Shown one piece after another: positions 9,163 through 17,093 of a DNA stretch of 18,488 nucleotides. Position 1 is the stretch's first letter. Every line of letters begins with the position of its first letter. The translations under genes and the position numbers were made by a program. The notes under the pieces were generated by a model. It had not been told where the DNA came from, made no database searches, and worked only from the letters and a program-made list of their open reading frames with translations. Origin of the DNA: Planctomycetota bacterium (GTDB taxonomy: Bacteria; Planctomycetota; UBA1135; GCA-002686595); contig JACKHV010000015.1 of assembly GCA_020638835.1 (NCBI GenBank), forward strand, positions 1-18,488, in the 5' to 3' direction.

Positions 9163-9671
9163 AGATCGCAGACGGACTGATCGTCGTCATCAACTACGAA
9201 CTCCTCGACGCCGAAGGGAAGCTCTTCGAGAGCAGCGCCGACGAAGGCCCGATGTCCTACATGCAGGGCAACGAGGAGATCCCGCCGCCGGTCGAAGCGG
9301 CGCTCGAGGGCTGCGAGGTCGGTGCGAAGCTCGAGATCAGCGTCCCGCCGGAGGACGCCTACGGCGAACACGACGTCGAGGGGATCTTCAGCATCCCGCA
9401 GGCCGACTTCCCGGACGGTCCGCAGCTGATCCCCGGCGAATGGATCCAGCTGAACGTGGCGCCGGAGGAAGGCGAAGAGGGGGAAGGCGAGGAGTTCGAG
9501 GTGGAGGCGCGCGTCGTCGAGATCTCCGGAGACGCCGTCGTGCTCGACACGAACCACCCGCTCGCCGGTCAGACCGTGGTCTTCCGCGTCGAGGTGCTCG
9601 AAGTACGCGAGCCGACCGATGACGACCTCGACCCCGAGGAAGAGACCGAGGGTCACACGCACGGCGACTGA
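9159..9671 (+). CDS. slyD: FKBP-type peptidyl-prolyl isomerase, SlyD-like
   Basis: This 170-residue protein is a cytosolic FKBP/SlyD-type prolyl isomerase and chaperone. It has the FKBP core INYELLDAEGKLFESS, the YMQGNEE turn, VEAALEGCEVGAKLEISVPP and EDAYGEHD, followed by the IF (chaperone flap) region and NHPLAGQTVVFRVEVLEV, the conserved closing strand. The tail is acidic and ends HTHGD, a much reduced form of the His-rich metal-binding tail of E. coli SlyD. The ATG overlaps the speA stop by four bases, and the TGA shares one base with the ATG of the next gene. No signal peptide is seen. A degenerate second copy lies at 10465-10994. Confidence 0.9.
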
Positions 9672-10291
9672 TGTCGCAAGCGGACGGCGAAGCACCCGGG
9701 GACTCGAGCGGCCCGCTGAGGCTCCTGTTCGCGGGCCACGTGCTCCTGGCGCTCGCGACGCTCGCGCTGCTCGCGCGCGCCGAGGACGGCAGCTCCCTGC
9801 TGGCCGGCTGGGACAGCGGCCTCTGCGTCGTCGCCGCGCTGCTGGTCTTCGTCGCGCTCTACCGCCTCGGTCTGGCGCGCAAGGCTGACTACCCCGTGCG
9901 GCTCGCCGGCGCGTTGTGGTCGGGCGAGCTCGGCATGCGCATCGCGGTGCTGCTGCTGCCGGACGGTCAGCTGCCGCTGGGCGAAGCGCGCGTGCTGCGC
10001 CTGTTCCTGGCCGGCGGCGCGGGGTTGTGCCTCGCGTGGAGCTACGGTCGCTCGCTGCCGACCGGGCGCCTGCAGTCACTGTGGGTCAGCGTGCGCTGGG
10101 CGTTCACCTTGCAGCTGGCGCTGATCTTCACGCTCGAGCTGATCGCCCTGACGACCTCGCGCAGCGTGGTCGAGATCGTCGGCCGCCTGCCCGAGGGCGC
10201 GGCGACCCCGCTCGCGTGGACGGCCTTCGCGCTGCCCTACACGGCGCAGCTATTCGCACTGCACCGCACGCTGCGCGAAAGAACACGCTGA
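9671..10291 (+). CDS. Six-helix membrane protein of unknown function
   Basis: I do not recognise the family. The 206-residue product has about six hydrophobic segments: LLFAGHVLLALATLALLA, VVAALLVFVALYRLGLA, LGMRIAVLLL, LFLAGGAGLCLAW, WAFTLQLALIFTLELIAL and TAFALPYTAQLFAL. The ATG overlaps the slyD TGA by one base, so translation is likely coupled. Up to base 10278 the sequence is well behaved; the last codons (ERTR) differ from the paralogous copy, which ends with D and a stop, and they fall at the start of the indel-rich stretch. The true C-terminus may therefore be RTLRD. Copy 2 keeps the last two-thirds of the protein with few amino-acid changes, so the protein seems to be conserved. Confidence 0.75.
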   Translation: MSQADGEAPGDSSGPLRLLFAGHVLLALATLALLARAEDGSSLLAGWDSGLCVVAALLVFVALYRLGLARKADYPVRLAGALWSGELGMRIAVLLLPDGQLPLGEARVLRLFLAGGAGLCLAWSYGRSLPTGRLQSLWVSVRWAFTLQLALIFTLELIALTTSRSVVEIVGRLPEGAATPLAWTAFALPYTAQLFALHRTLRERTR

Positions 10292-10320
10292 GGTGCACGA
10301 GAGCCATCACCGCCGGCAGC

Positions 10321-10464
10321 TGGACGCGGGTCACACCTCACCTACGAGGAATCCGCGCTGCTCAAGCACTACGAAGACGGCCTCAATGGCGCACCTACTT
10401 GAACCGCACGAACCACTGGCGCAACGTGCCCCGCAACCGACTGCGCCTTACCAGGAACCCCTCC
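10321..10464 (+). pseudogene. Fragment of the speA 3' end (copy 2)
   Basis: The bases match the last 45 or so codons of speA (LTYEESALL, KHYEDGLNG, YLNRTN are recognisable) with an insertion in GTCACACCTCACC, loss of three bases after GCTGCTC, and an altered end. The rest of speA is missing from copy 2, so it cannot be functional. Confidence 0.75.
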
Positions 10465-10994
10465 ATGAAATCTGCAGACGGACCAATCGTCGTCATCAAC
10501 TACGAACTCCTCGACGCCGAAGGCAACCTTCTTCGAGAGCAGCGCCGACGAAGGCCCGATGTCCTACACATGCAGGGCAACGAGGGAGATCCCTGCCGCC
10601 GGTCGAAGCGGCGCTTCGAAGAACTGCGAAGTCGGCGCGAAGCTCCGGGATCAGTGTTCCGCCGGAGTGACGCGGCGGCGAACACGACGTCGAAGGCGAT
10701 CTTCAGCATCCCGCAGGCTGGCCGACTTCCTGACGGTCCGCAGCTGATTCCCCGGCGAGATGGATCCCAACTCAACGTGACGCCTGACGAAGGCGAAGAA
10801 GAGGGCGACGGAGAGGAAACTCGGCGTGGAGGCGCGCGTCAAATCGAGATCTCCGGGGACGCCGTCGTGCTCGACACGAACCACCGCTCATGCCGGTCAG
10901 ACCGTAGTCTTCCCGTTCAGATTTCGAAGTGCGCAGGCCACCGAGACGACTCGACTTCGAAGAAGAGACCGAGGGTCACACGCACGGCGACTGA
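10465..10994 (+). pseudogene. slyD: Frameshifted slyD copy
   Basis: It starts well (MKSADGPIVVINYELLDAEG, cf. MKIADGLIVV in the intact gene) but then leaves frame. Pieces of the parent protein reappear in other frames: MQGNE, IFSIPQA, DGPQLIP, EISGDAVVLDTNH. Most differences are single-base insertions. The frame ends at the same TGATG junction with the membrane protein copy as in the intact set. As written it cannot give a functional prolyl isomerase. Sequencing error is a serious alternative to true decay. Confidence 0.75.
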
Positions 10995-11621
10995 TGTGTC
11001 GCGTACGGACGGCGAAGCGCCAGAGGCCGCGAGCAGCCCGCTGGAAGCGCTGCTTTCTTCGCGGGCCACGTGCTCTGGCGCTCGCGACCCTCGCGCTGCC
11101 TAACGCGCGCCGGGGACGGCAGCTCCGGTGTTCGCCGGCTGGGACAGCAGTCTTAGCGTCGTCGCCGCGCTGCTGGTCTTCGCCGCGCTGTACCGCTCTC
11201 GGACTGGCGCGCAAGGGTGATTTCGATTTCCCGTGCGGCCTGCTTTGCCTGCTGTGGTCTGGGCGAGCGGGGTATGCGTATCGCAGTGCTGCTGCTGCTC
11301 GACGGTCAGCTGCCGCTGGGCGAAGCGCGCGTGCTGCGGCTGTTCCTGGCCGGCGGCGCGGGCTTGTGCCTCGCGTGGAGCTTCGGGCGGTCGCTGCCGA
11401 CCGGTCGCCTGCAGTCGCTGTGGGTCGGCGTGCGCTGGGCGTTCACCTTGCAGCTCGCGCTGATCTTCACGCTCGAGCTGATCGCCTTGACGACCTCGCG
11501 CAGCGTGGTCGAGATCGTCGGCCGCCTGCCCGAGGGCGCGGCGACGCCGCTCGCGTGGACGGCCTTCGCGCTGCCGTACACGGCGCAGCTGTTCGCGCTG
11601 CACCGCACGCTGCGCGACTAG
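10994..11621 (+). pseudogene. Membrane protein copy, 5' frameshifted, 3' intact
   Basis: The first part is broken by indels up to about 11273. From ATG 11274 (MRIAVLLLLDGQLPLGEARV) to the TAG at 11619-11621 the frame is open and matches the copy-1 protein with three amino-acid changes (Pro to Leu, Tyr to Phe, Ser to Gly). It ends RTLRD, nine bases before the stop codon of the convergent tldD-like gene. If the 5' part is error-ridden sequence, this could be the real native gene end. Confidence 0.7.
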
Positions 11622-11630
11622 CGCGGCGCC

Positions 11631-13271
11631 TCACCGGCGCGGCGGCAGGTTCAGGATCGGCGGCTGTTGCCGCGCACTCGTCGAGCGCTGCGCCTCGATC
11701 TCGCGCAGCAAGGTCGACGGCGCGACGGTTCCGACGGGGACGCCGCCGCTCTCCGCATTGCAGTACGAGTTGTCGACCGTCATGTCGTCCCCGAGCGCCA
11801 TCACGCCGTGGATCGCGGTCAGCGGCGTGCCGACGAAGCTGACGTCGCGCACGCGGCGGCGGTTGCCGGTCGCGGCGTCGACCAGGTAGACCTTCGTCGG
11901 GTCCACCTGGAAGGCCTGGAACTCGTACGCGTCGCTCGAGGTGGTCGTCTCGCCGCTCTCGGCGTTCGTCACGAGCAGGCCGAAGGGCTGTTCGCGGCGC
12001 TCGACCTCGGCCATCCAGCGCTCGACGAGCTCGGACTGCGACAGGGCCTCCCGGGCGGTGACGATCAGGTTGCCCATGCGGGCCATCAGCTCGCGGCCCT
12101 TCGAGTGCCGCGCGTGGCCGTTCGAGCCCTTCTGTCCGGGGATGCCGTTCCGGCTGGTCAGGAAGCGGCGCAGGATCCCGTCCTCGACGAGCTGCACGCG
12201 CTGCGCGGGAGTACCTTCGTCGTCGAACGCGAAGGTCCCGTACAGCGTGCGGCCGTCGAAGCGCTCGAGGCTCGGGTCGTCGACGATGTCGATGCCCGCG
12301 GGCAGGATGCGCTTGCCGACCTTCTTGGCAAAGGTGTGCCCTTCGCTGCGCGACAGCAGGCGCTCACCTTCCAAGCGGTGTCCGATCGCTTCATGGAACA
12401 GCACGCCGGCGGCCTCTCCGCCGAACAGCGCCGGACCCGCGTAGGGTTCCATCGGTTCGGCTCGCACGAGATCCTCGAGGTCCTCGTTCACTTCGTCGAC
12501 GAGCGTCGCGATCGCGTCGAGCCCCGGCAGCTCATCCAGGCGTCGCACGAAGAACGTGCGAGCGGCGTACTGACGCACGCCGTCCTCGGCGAGCATGCTC
12601 GCGCTGACCACGAGCTCGAAGTAGCGCTCCTGCGCGATGCCCTGCGCGCCCTCCGAGTTGACGACGATGCGCGTCTGCACGAGTTCCTTCAGCTGGACGT
12701 ACGGATCCTCGAGACGCGGATAACGCACGAAGTGCTGCGACGCCGCGCGCACGAAGTCCTCGGCCGCCGCGCGCGAGCCCTTCAACTTGCGGATCGGCGT
12801 CGAGAGCCGCGTCGGATCGACGCGGCGCAGGCTGGGCGCGCCGACGACCAGCTGTTCGTCCAGGCTGATCTTCTTCTTGTCGTAGTAGTCCCTCAGCGCC
12901 TCGCGGTGGCGCGCCGCAGTGAGCCGCCAGAAGCAGTAACGCAGCGTGAACGGATCGAAGTCCTCGGGGCCTTCCGACAGGTCGAGCCACTCGACGTCGT
13001 CCTCGCGGCTCTCGAGCCGGCCGTCGACCGTCTGGTCGGAGCGGTAGCTCCCGACGCGCAAGTCCGCGTGCAGCGTGCTCGAGTCGAGCGGCGCCGAGTA
13101 GAACACGGAGCCGTAACGCCCCCAGACCGTGTACCCCTGGCGCACGCGCAGGCTGTAGCCCAGGTAGCAGGGGCTCGGGTGGCCTGAGAGACGCAGGCCC
13201 TTCATCGAGCGGGCGAGCTCGAGCTGCATGGCGCGCAGCGCGGCACCGGCGATCTTGCTGTCGATCTTCAT
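11631..13271 (-). CDS. tldD: TldD/PmbA-family metallopeptidase
   Basis: TldD-family proteins are zinc metalloproteases that with PmbA/TldE degrade or trim small peptides and unfolded substrates. The 546-residue product has the zinc motif HEAIGH at 293-298 in the context GVLFHEAIGHRLEGE, followed by FAKKVGKRILP, the conserved YGTFAFDDEGTPAQRV strand, NGHARHSKGRELMARMGNL and the C-terminal SYCNAESGGVPVG, where the family cysteine lies. It is longer than E. coli TldD (about 480 residues); the added part is mainly N-terminal and middle, including YLGYSLRVRQGYTVWGRYGSV. No PmbA partner is in the window. No Shine-Dalgarno sequence is visible. It is convergent with the membrane protein copy and divergent from the deacetylase. 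Confidence 0.88.
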   Translation of the reverse strand: MKIDSKIAGAALRAMQLELARSMKGLRLSGHPSPCYLGYSLRVRQGYTVWGRYGSVFYSAPLDSSTLHADLRVGSYRSDQTVDGRLESREDDVEWLDLSEGPEDFDPFTLRYCFWRLTAARHREALRDYYDKKKISLDEQLVVGAPSLRRVDPTRLSTPIRKLKGSRAAAEDFVRAASQHFVRYPRLEDPYVQLKELVQTRIVVNSEGAQGIAQERYFELVVSASMLAEDGVRQYAARTFFVRRLDELPGLDAIATLVDEVNEDLEDLVRAEPMEPYAGPALFGGEAAGVLFHEAIGHRLEGERLLSRSEGHTFAKKVGKRILPAGIDIVDDPSLERFDGRTLYGTFAFDDEGTPAQRVQLVEDGILRRFLTSRNGIPGQKGSNGHARHSKGRELMARMGNLIVTAREALSQSELVERWMAEVERREQPFGLLVTNAESGETTTSSDAYEFQAFQVDPTKVYLVDAATGNRRRVRDVSFVGTPLTAIHGVMALGDDMTVDNSYCNAESGGVPVGTVAPSTLLREIEAQRSTSARQQPPILNLPPRR

Positions 13272-13306
13272 GTTCTAGGGGTCGCGCGCGGAGAACGCGG
13301 CGGAGC

Positions 13307-13312
13307 AGTCTA
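13307..13312 (-). promoter_or_regulatory. Possible -10 element for the tldD-like gene
   Basis: On the minus strand the sequence reads GGATAGACTGCTCCGCC, with TAGACT as the hexamer about 35 bases before the ATG at 13271. Nearly the same phrase, GGATAGACTCCTCCGCC, precedes the gene at 17983. The -35 region is weak. Confidence 0.4.
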
Positions 13313-13356
13313 TCCGAGCGGCCCCGCGCTACGTGGATCGGTTCGTGGTCGCGGCC

Positions 13357-13362
13357 TATGCT
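13357..13362 (+). promoter_or_regulatory. Possible -10 element for the deacetylase gene
   Basis: TATGCT lies eight bases before the ATG at 13371. The close spacing would give a very short or absent leader. The -35 region is poor. Confidence 0.3.
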
Positions 13363-13370
13363 GGGCGCCC

Positions 13371-14417
13371 ATGAACGCCGCGCGGCTCCCGACCCAGACC
13401 CCGCTCCTCACCGATCGCAGGCCCGCCCGCCTGCCCGCGGACCACCCGCCGGTGCTCGTCGTCGTGGTCGACACGGAGGAGGAGTTCGACTGGTCCGCGC
13501 CCTTCGACCGAAACGCGACCGCCGTCGAAGCGATGCGCGACGTCGGGATCGGCCAGGCGCTGTTCGACGGGTTCGGCATCAAGCCGTGCTACGTGATCGA
13601 CTACCCCGTCGCCACGCAGGAGACGGGTTGGAAGCCGCTCAAGGAGATCCAGGACGACGGCCGCTGCGAGATCGGCGCGCACCTGCACCCCTGGGTCTCG
13701 CCGCCGCACGTCGAGGACGTGAACGCTCGGAATTCCTACCCCGGCAATCTGCCCGCGGGGGTCGAAGAAGAGAAGCTGCGCCGGCTCGCCGACGCGATCG
13801 AGGACCGCTTCGAGCGCCGGCCCCGGACGTACAAGGCGGGGCGCTACGGTTTCGGGCCGAACACGACCTCCGCGCTCGAGCTGCTCGGCTTCGAGAACGA
13901 CTGCTCGCCGGCGGCGGGCTTCGACCTCACCGGCGACGGCGGCCCCGACTGGTCCCGACACTCGCCCGACCCCGCCTGGTTCGGGACCGGGGGCCGGTTG
14001 CTCTCGATCCCCACCACCGGCGGCTTCGTCGGCAGCCTCGCGGGGCTGGGACCCGGCCTGCACGGGCTCGCGCACAGGCCGCCCTTCTTGCAAGCGCGGC
14101 TGCCGGGCATCCTGAGCCGCCTCGGCGCCCTCGAGCGCCTGATGCTGAGCCCGGAAGGCTACGGGACGGAGCACCTGAACCGCCTGACGAAGAGCCTCCT
14201 GGCGCGCGGGAGCCGGGTCTTCAGCTTCTCCTTCCACAGCCCGAGTCTGAGACCGGGCTGCACCAGCTATGTGCGGACCGAGGCCGACCGACAAGATTTC
14301 CTCGCCGTCTGCCGACAGTACTTCGACCACTTCCTCGGCGAGCTCGGCGGCGTGAGCCTCACGCCCGCGGAGCTCCGTGAGCGTCTCCTCCCCTCCCGAC
14401 CCGAAAGCAGCGCGTGA
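13371..14417 (+). CDS. WalW/NodB-like polysaccharide deacetylase
   Basis: The 348-residue product resembles WalW-type proteins, a branch of the NodB polysaccharide-deacetylase superfamily associated with surface polysaccharide loci. Key features are the first-strand motif VVVVDTEEEFDW (residues 30-41, supplying the acidic residues), CEIGAHLHPW (99-108, His104 and His106 as likely metal ligands), YKAGRYGFGP (the motif-3-like arginine loop) and FSFSFHSPSL near residue 290 with the late histidine. No signal peptide or membrane anchor is visible, suggesting a cytosolic enzyme that acts on a nucleotide- or lipid-linked sugar. Its TGA shares bases with the GTG of the carbamoyltransferase, so the two are likely co-translated. 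Substrate cannot be deduced. Confidence 0.8.
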   Translation: MNAARLPTQTPLLTDRRPARLPADHPPVLVVVVDTEEEFDWSAPFDRNATAVEAMRDVGIGQALFDGFGIKPCYVIDYPVATQETGWKPLKEIQDDGRCEIGAHLHPWVSPPHVEDVNARNSYPGNLPAGVEEEKLRRLADAIEDRFERRPRTYKAGRYGFGPNTTSALELLGFENDCSPAAGFDLTGDGGPDWSRHSPDPAWFGTGGRLLSIPTTGGFVGSLAGLGPGLHGLAHRPPFLQARLPGILSRLGALERLMLSPEGYGTEHLNRLTKSLLARGSRVFSFSFHSPSLRPGCTSYVRTEADRQDFLAVCRQYFDHFLGELGGVSLTPAELRERLLPSRPESSA

Positions 14418-16249
14418 AAGTCCTCGGCATCTCCCCCCTCGACAAGGACGCGACCGCGTCGATCGTCGAGGATGGTCGCATCCTCTTCGCAGCCGGCGAG
14501 GAACGCTACTCGCGTCAGAAGCAGCACGCGGGCTTCCCGAAGCACGCCATCGCGGATGCGCTCGAGCGTACGGGGACCGATCCGAAGGAGATCGAGCAGG
14601 TCGCCTACCCCTTCTTGAAGTGGGAGCAGGAGGCGAAGCTGATCACGGACGCGCTCGAGGAAGAGGAACTGTTCCTCGAGCACCACGACGCCGCCGACCT
14701 GAAGCGCTTGCTCGCCGATGCGGACGGACGCGTGCCCGCGCGCACGCAGCCGGTGCACGGTCTGAAGTCGCCGAACCAGAAGATGGAGAAGCCGCTGCAC
14801 AAGCGGCTGGCGTACAGCGTGCTCGGCGCGGGCTTCCTCTCGCGACGCACGGCGCTGAAGCAGTCCGCGGAGTGGCGCGAGCAAGCGATCCGCGACCACC
14901 GCCACTGGGGCGAGGAACTGATGCGCGAGCTCAAGGCGCTCGGGCTCGAGAACAAGCTGCGCCACTCGGAACACCACGCGTCGCACGCCGGCAACGCGTA
15001 CCTCGCCAGCGGACTCGACCACGCGCTGATCATCACGCTCGACGGCTACGGCTCGGGCCTCGCGGGCTCGGTCTCGATCGGACAGGGCGGCAAGTTCAAG
15101 CGCCAGCACGGCCTGCGCTTCCCCTACTCGCTCGGCACCTTCTACGAGTCGGTGACCGGCGCGCTCGGATTCACGCCCGACCGCCACGCCGGCAAGATCG
15201 TCGGCCTCGCGGCCTACGGCGACACGAAGGTGCTCGAAGACGTCGTGCTCTCGCGCTTCGAGCAGCGCGGCGGCGAGTTCCGCATCGTCGAAGTGCTGAA
15301 CAGCTTCTTCGCCCGGCACCTCGCGACGCGCTATCCGATGATCGACGTCGCCGCGGCGTGGCAACACGTGCTGGAGATCGTCGCGCAACGCACGGTGAAG
15401 CACTGGATCGAGGCGACGGGCATCAAGAACGTCGTGCTCTCCGGCGGCGTCACCGCGAACGTCAAGATGAATCAGCGCATCCACGAGGTGGAAGGCGTCG
15501 AGAACATCTTCGTCTATCCGAACATGGGCGACGGCGGCTGCGCGTCGGGCGCGGCGCTCAAGGCCACGTGGCCGGGTGAGCTCGGACAGCCGATGGAGAC
15601 GGCCTACCTGGGCCCCGAGTTCACCGAAGCCGAGATCGAGACGGCGCTGCGCGAAGCGGGGCTCGCCTACACGCGCCCGGGGAGCCTCGCGGCGGAAGTC
15701 GCGCAACGCATCCACTCCGGCAAGGTCGTCGCGCGCTTCGACGGGCGCATGGAGTACGGTCCGCGCGCGCTCGGCAACCGCTCGATCCTCTACCACGCGC
15801 GCGAACCCGAGGTGAACCAGTGGCTGAACCAGCGCCTCGGGCGCACGGAGTTCATGCCCTTCGCGCCCGTCACGCTGTGGGAGAAGCGCCACGAGTGCTA
15901 CCGCGGCCTCGCCGGCGCGGAACACACCGCGCAGTTCATGACGATCACCTTCGACTGCACCGAGTGGATGATCGAGAAGTGCCCGGCCGCCGTGCACGTC
16001 GACGGCACCGCGCGCCCGCAGCTGATCCAGCGCGAGAAGAACCCCGGCTACTACGACATCCTCGTCGAGTACGAGAAGCTCTCCGGCATCCCCTGCCTGA
16101 TCAACACGAGCTTCAACATGCACGAGGAGCCGATCGTCTGCACGCCGCAGGACGCGATCCGAGCCTTCCTCGACGGGCGCCTCGACGGCCTCGCCATCGG
16201 CCCGTTCTACGTGGAAGCGCCAGGTACCGCGTTCGATTATTCGGCTTAG
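14414..16249 (+). CDS. NodU/CmcH-family O-carbamoyltransferase
   Basis: This family transfers a carbamoyl group from carbamoyl phosphate via carbamoyl-AMP to hydroxyls of sugars or antibiotics. The 611-residue protein has both halves. The Kae1-like N-terminal domain has KVLGIS, AGEERYSR (27-34), the metal-binding HHASHA (187-192), LDGYGSG (209-215), GKIVGLAAYG (260-269) and SGGVTANVKMNQR (343-355). The C-terminal domain has RFDGRMEYGPRALGNRSI (441-458), EFMPFAPV (479-486) and NTSFNMHEEPIV (564-575). The GTG start shares GTGA with the deacetylase stop. The last eight codons (GTAFDYSA) lie inside the left arm of the inverted repeat at 16223, beyond the usual family end, and look repeat-derived. 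A charged insert at 70-170 is poorly conserved. Acceptor sugar unknown. Confidence 0.9.
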   Translation: MKVLGISPLDKDATASIVEDGRILFAAGEERYSRQKQHAGFPKHAIADALERTGTDPKEIEQVAYPFLKWEQEAKLITDALEEEELFLEHHDAADLKRLLADADGRVPARTQPVHGLKSPNQKMEKPLHKRLAYSVLGAGFLSRRTALKQSAEWREQAIRDHRHWGEELMRELKALGLENKLRHSEHHASHAGNAYLASGLDHALIITLDGYGSGLAGSVSIGQGGKFKRQHGLRFPYSLGTFYESVTGALGFTPDRHAGKIVGLAAYGDTKVLEDVVLSRFEQRGGEFRIVEVLNSFFARHLATRYPMIDVAAAWQHVLEIVAQRTVKHWIEATGIKNVVLSGGVTANVKMNQRIHEVEGVENIFVYPNMGDGGCASGAALKATWPGELGQPMETAYLGPEFTEAEIETALREAGLAYTRPGSLAAEVAQRIHSGKVVARFDGRMEYGPRALGNRSILYHAREPEVNQWLNQRLGRTEFMPFAPVTLWEKRHECYRGLAGAEHTAQFMTITFDCTEWMIEKCPAAVHVDGTARPQLIQREKNPGYYDILVEYEKLSGIPCLINTSFNMHEEPIVCTPQDAIRAFLDGRLDGLAIGPFYVEAPGTAFDYSA

Positions 16250-16310
16250 CGGCCGTACCCTAGAGCCCTCTCCAGACGCTCCGCTGAGCCGAAGAATCTA
16301 ACGCGGTACC
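16223..16310. repeat. Long imperfect inverted repeat at the carbamoyltransferase end
   Basis: Arms 16223-16252 and 16281-16310 are 30 bases each and pair at 27 positions plus one possible G-U, separated by a 28-base loop. Left arm begins GGTACCGCGTT and ends TTAGCGG; right arm is its near-complement. The left arm spans the last codons and stop of the carbamoyltransferase, the right arm lies before the barrel protein gene. It could form a large mRNA hairpin acting as a terminator, processing site or stabiliser, or be a MITE/REP-like element. No T-run follows. Confidence 0.8.
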
Positions 16311-16319
16311 GTACTTCTC
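16300..16319 (-). repeat. 20-base dispersed repeat, copy in the right arm
   Basis: Read on the minus strand this is GAGAAGTACGGTACCGCGTT, identical over 20 bases to 18456-18475 on the plus strand. It overlaps the right arm of the inverted repeat and extends nine bases outside it, so the shared unit is not just the hairpin stem. Confidence 0.75.
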
Positions 16320-16332
16320 TGCCCATCTCCAC

Positions 16333-16962
16333 ATGCGCCCCCTCACGATCGCGTCCGCCGCCCCGCTGCTCGCGCTGTGTGCCGCCTGTACGGCTTCCGG
16401 CATCCACCGCCCGCACGACGTGCGACTGCACGGCGGCCTCCACGTACCGACGGACGACGTGGTCGGCGGCATGACGACGGGCGACGGCAACGACAAGACC
16501 TGGGGCATCGAGTACATCCACTCGAAGGCTCGCGGCGAGCTGGGCTTCGAAGTCGCCGCGTTCCAGTCGATCTCGGACGGCAGCGGCACGAACACGCTGC
16601 CGGGCTTGGGACTCGGACCGGCCAACGTCGACAAGCGCATGAGCGACCTGCGCGCCGGCCTGAACTACCCGCTCGAGCGCATCTGGAACTTCGAGACCGA
16701 CCTCGGCCTCGGGCTCGCCTACGTCGACACGGCGATCACCTCGAACATCGATGGCGGACCCGACCTGCACTTCGAAGACCAAGGCCCCGCGGCCTACGCG
16801 AAGATCGCGACCATGGCGCCCATCACCGACTCGATCGCCGTCGGCGTGGACCTGCGCTACCTCGCGCCCTTCCAGAACTTCGAGGACACGCAGCAAGGCG
16901 TAAGCTTCGACGCGAACCTCAGCGAGTGGCAGGCGACGCTGTTCCTGGCGTTGACTTGGTGA
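16333..16962 (+). CDS. Small outer-membrane beta-barrel-like protein
   Basis: The 209-residue product begins with a hydrophobic signal (LTIASAAPLLALCAAC) and ends in LFLALTW, a strand with a terminal aromatic residue typical of outer-membrane barrels. In between are alternating hydrophobic/polar strands such as TWGIEYIHSKA, ELGFEVAAFQSI, LRAGLNYPL, FETDLGLGLAYVDT, AYAKIATMAPI and IAVGVDLRYLAPF, compatible with a barrel of about eight strands. Cys19 in CAAC might be lipidated, but the -3 residue is another cysteine, so a lipoprotein signal is uncertain. I see no specific family. The gene lies just after the inverted repeat, which may separate it from the carbamoyltransferase. Confidence 0.72.
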   Translation: MRPLTIASAAPLLALCAACTASGIHRPHDVRLHGGLHVPTDDVVGGMTTGDGNDKTWGIEYIHSKARGELGFEVAAFQSISDGSGTNTLPGLGLGPANVDKRMSDLRAGLNYPLERIWNFETDLGLGLAYVDTAITSNIDGGPDLHFEDQGPAAYAKIATMAPITDSIAVGVDLRYLAPFQNFEDTQQGVSFDANLSEWQATLFLALTW

Positions 16963-16971
16963 GGGGGGGGG
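16963..16971 (+). repeat. Homopolymer of nine G
   Basis: Nine G residues follow directly after the TGA of the barrel protein gene. The tract is outside the coding region, so slippage would not change that protein. Confidence 0.8.
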
Positions 16972-17093
16972 AATCCTAGGCGCGCTTCGAGGGCGGGGAC
17001 GATCCCCACGCGTCGCCGAAGGAGTTCGTCGCGCGAGGTGCGAGGCTCATCGGTAGCGAGCTCGACGGATTGCGCCCCGGCTTCCGCGAATTG

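Larger units (their letters stand above)
10321..11617 (+). repeat. Tandem duplication, degraded copy 2
   Basis: This is the second copy of 9026-10278. The first 953 bases correspond to 909 bases of copy 1, a net gain of 44 bases made of many one- to three-base indels. The last 344 bases (11274-11617) match copy 1 with no indel and about 18 substitutions by my count. The junction 10279-10320 between the copies has no clear match. It may be a real duplication decaying, or a strain variant wrongly joined by assembly. Confidence 0.8.

Noticed and set aside
9916..11103. Plus-strand open frame spanning both copies of the duplication
   Set aside because: It reads the membrane protein gene out of frame and then mixed frames of the degraded slyD copy; it is a by-product of the indels, not a fusion gene.
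11626..11640. Hairpin GCGCC-TCACC-GGCGC between convergent genes
   Set aside because: A 5-bp stem is easily found by chance in such GC-rich DNA, it overlaps the tldD stop, and there is no T-run.
11667..13187. Plus-strand open frame opposite the tldD-like gene
   Set aside because: The opposite strand has the HEAIGH zinc motif and full family similarity; this frame is a shadow.
14267..16123. Minus-strand open frame of 618 codons opposite the carbamoyltransferase
   Set aside because: The plus-strand gene shows both domains with all expected motifs; the minus frame has none.
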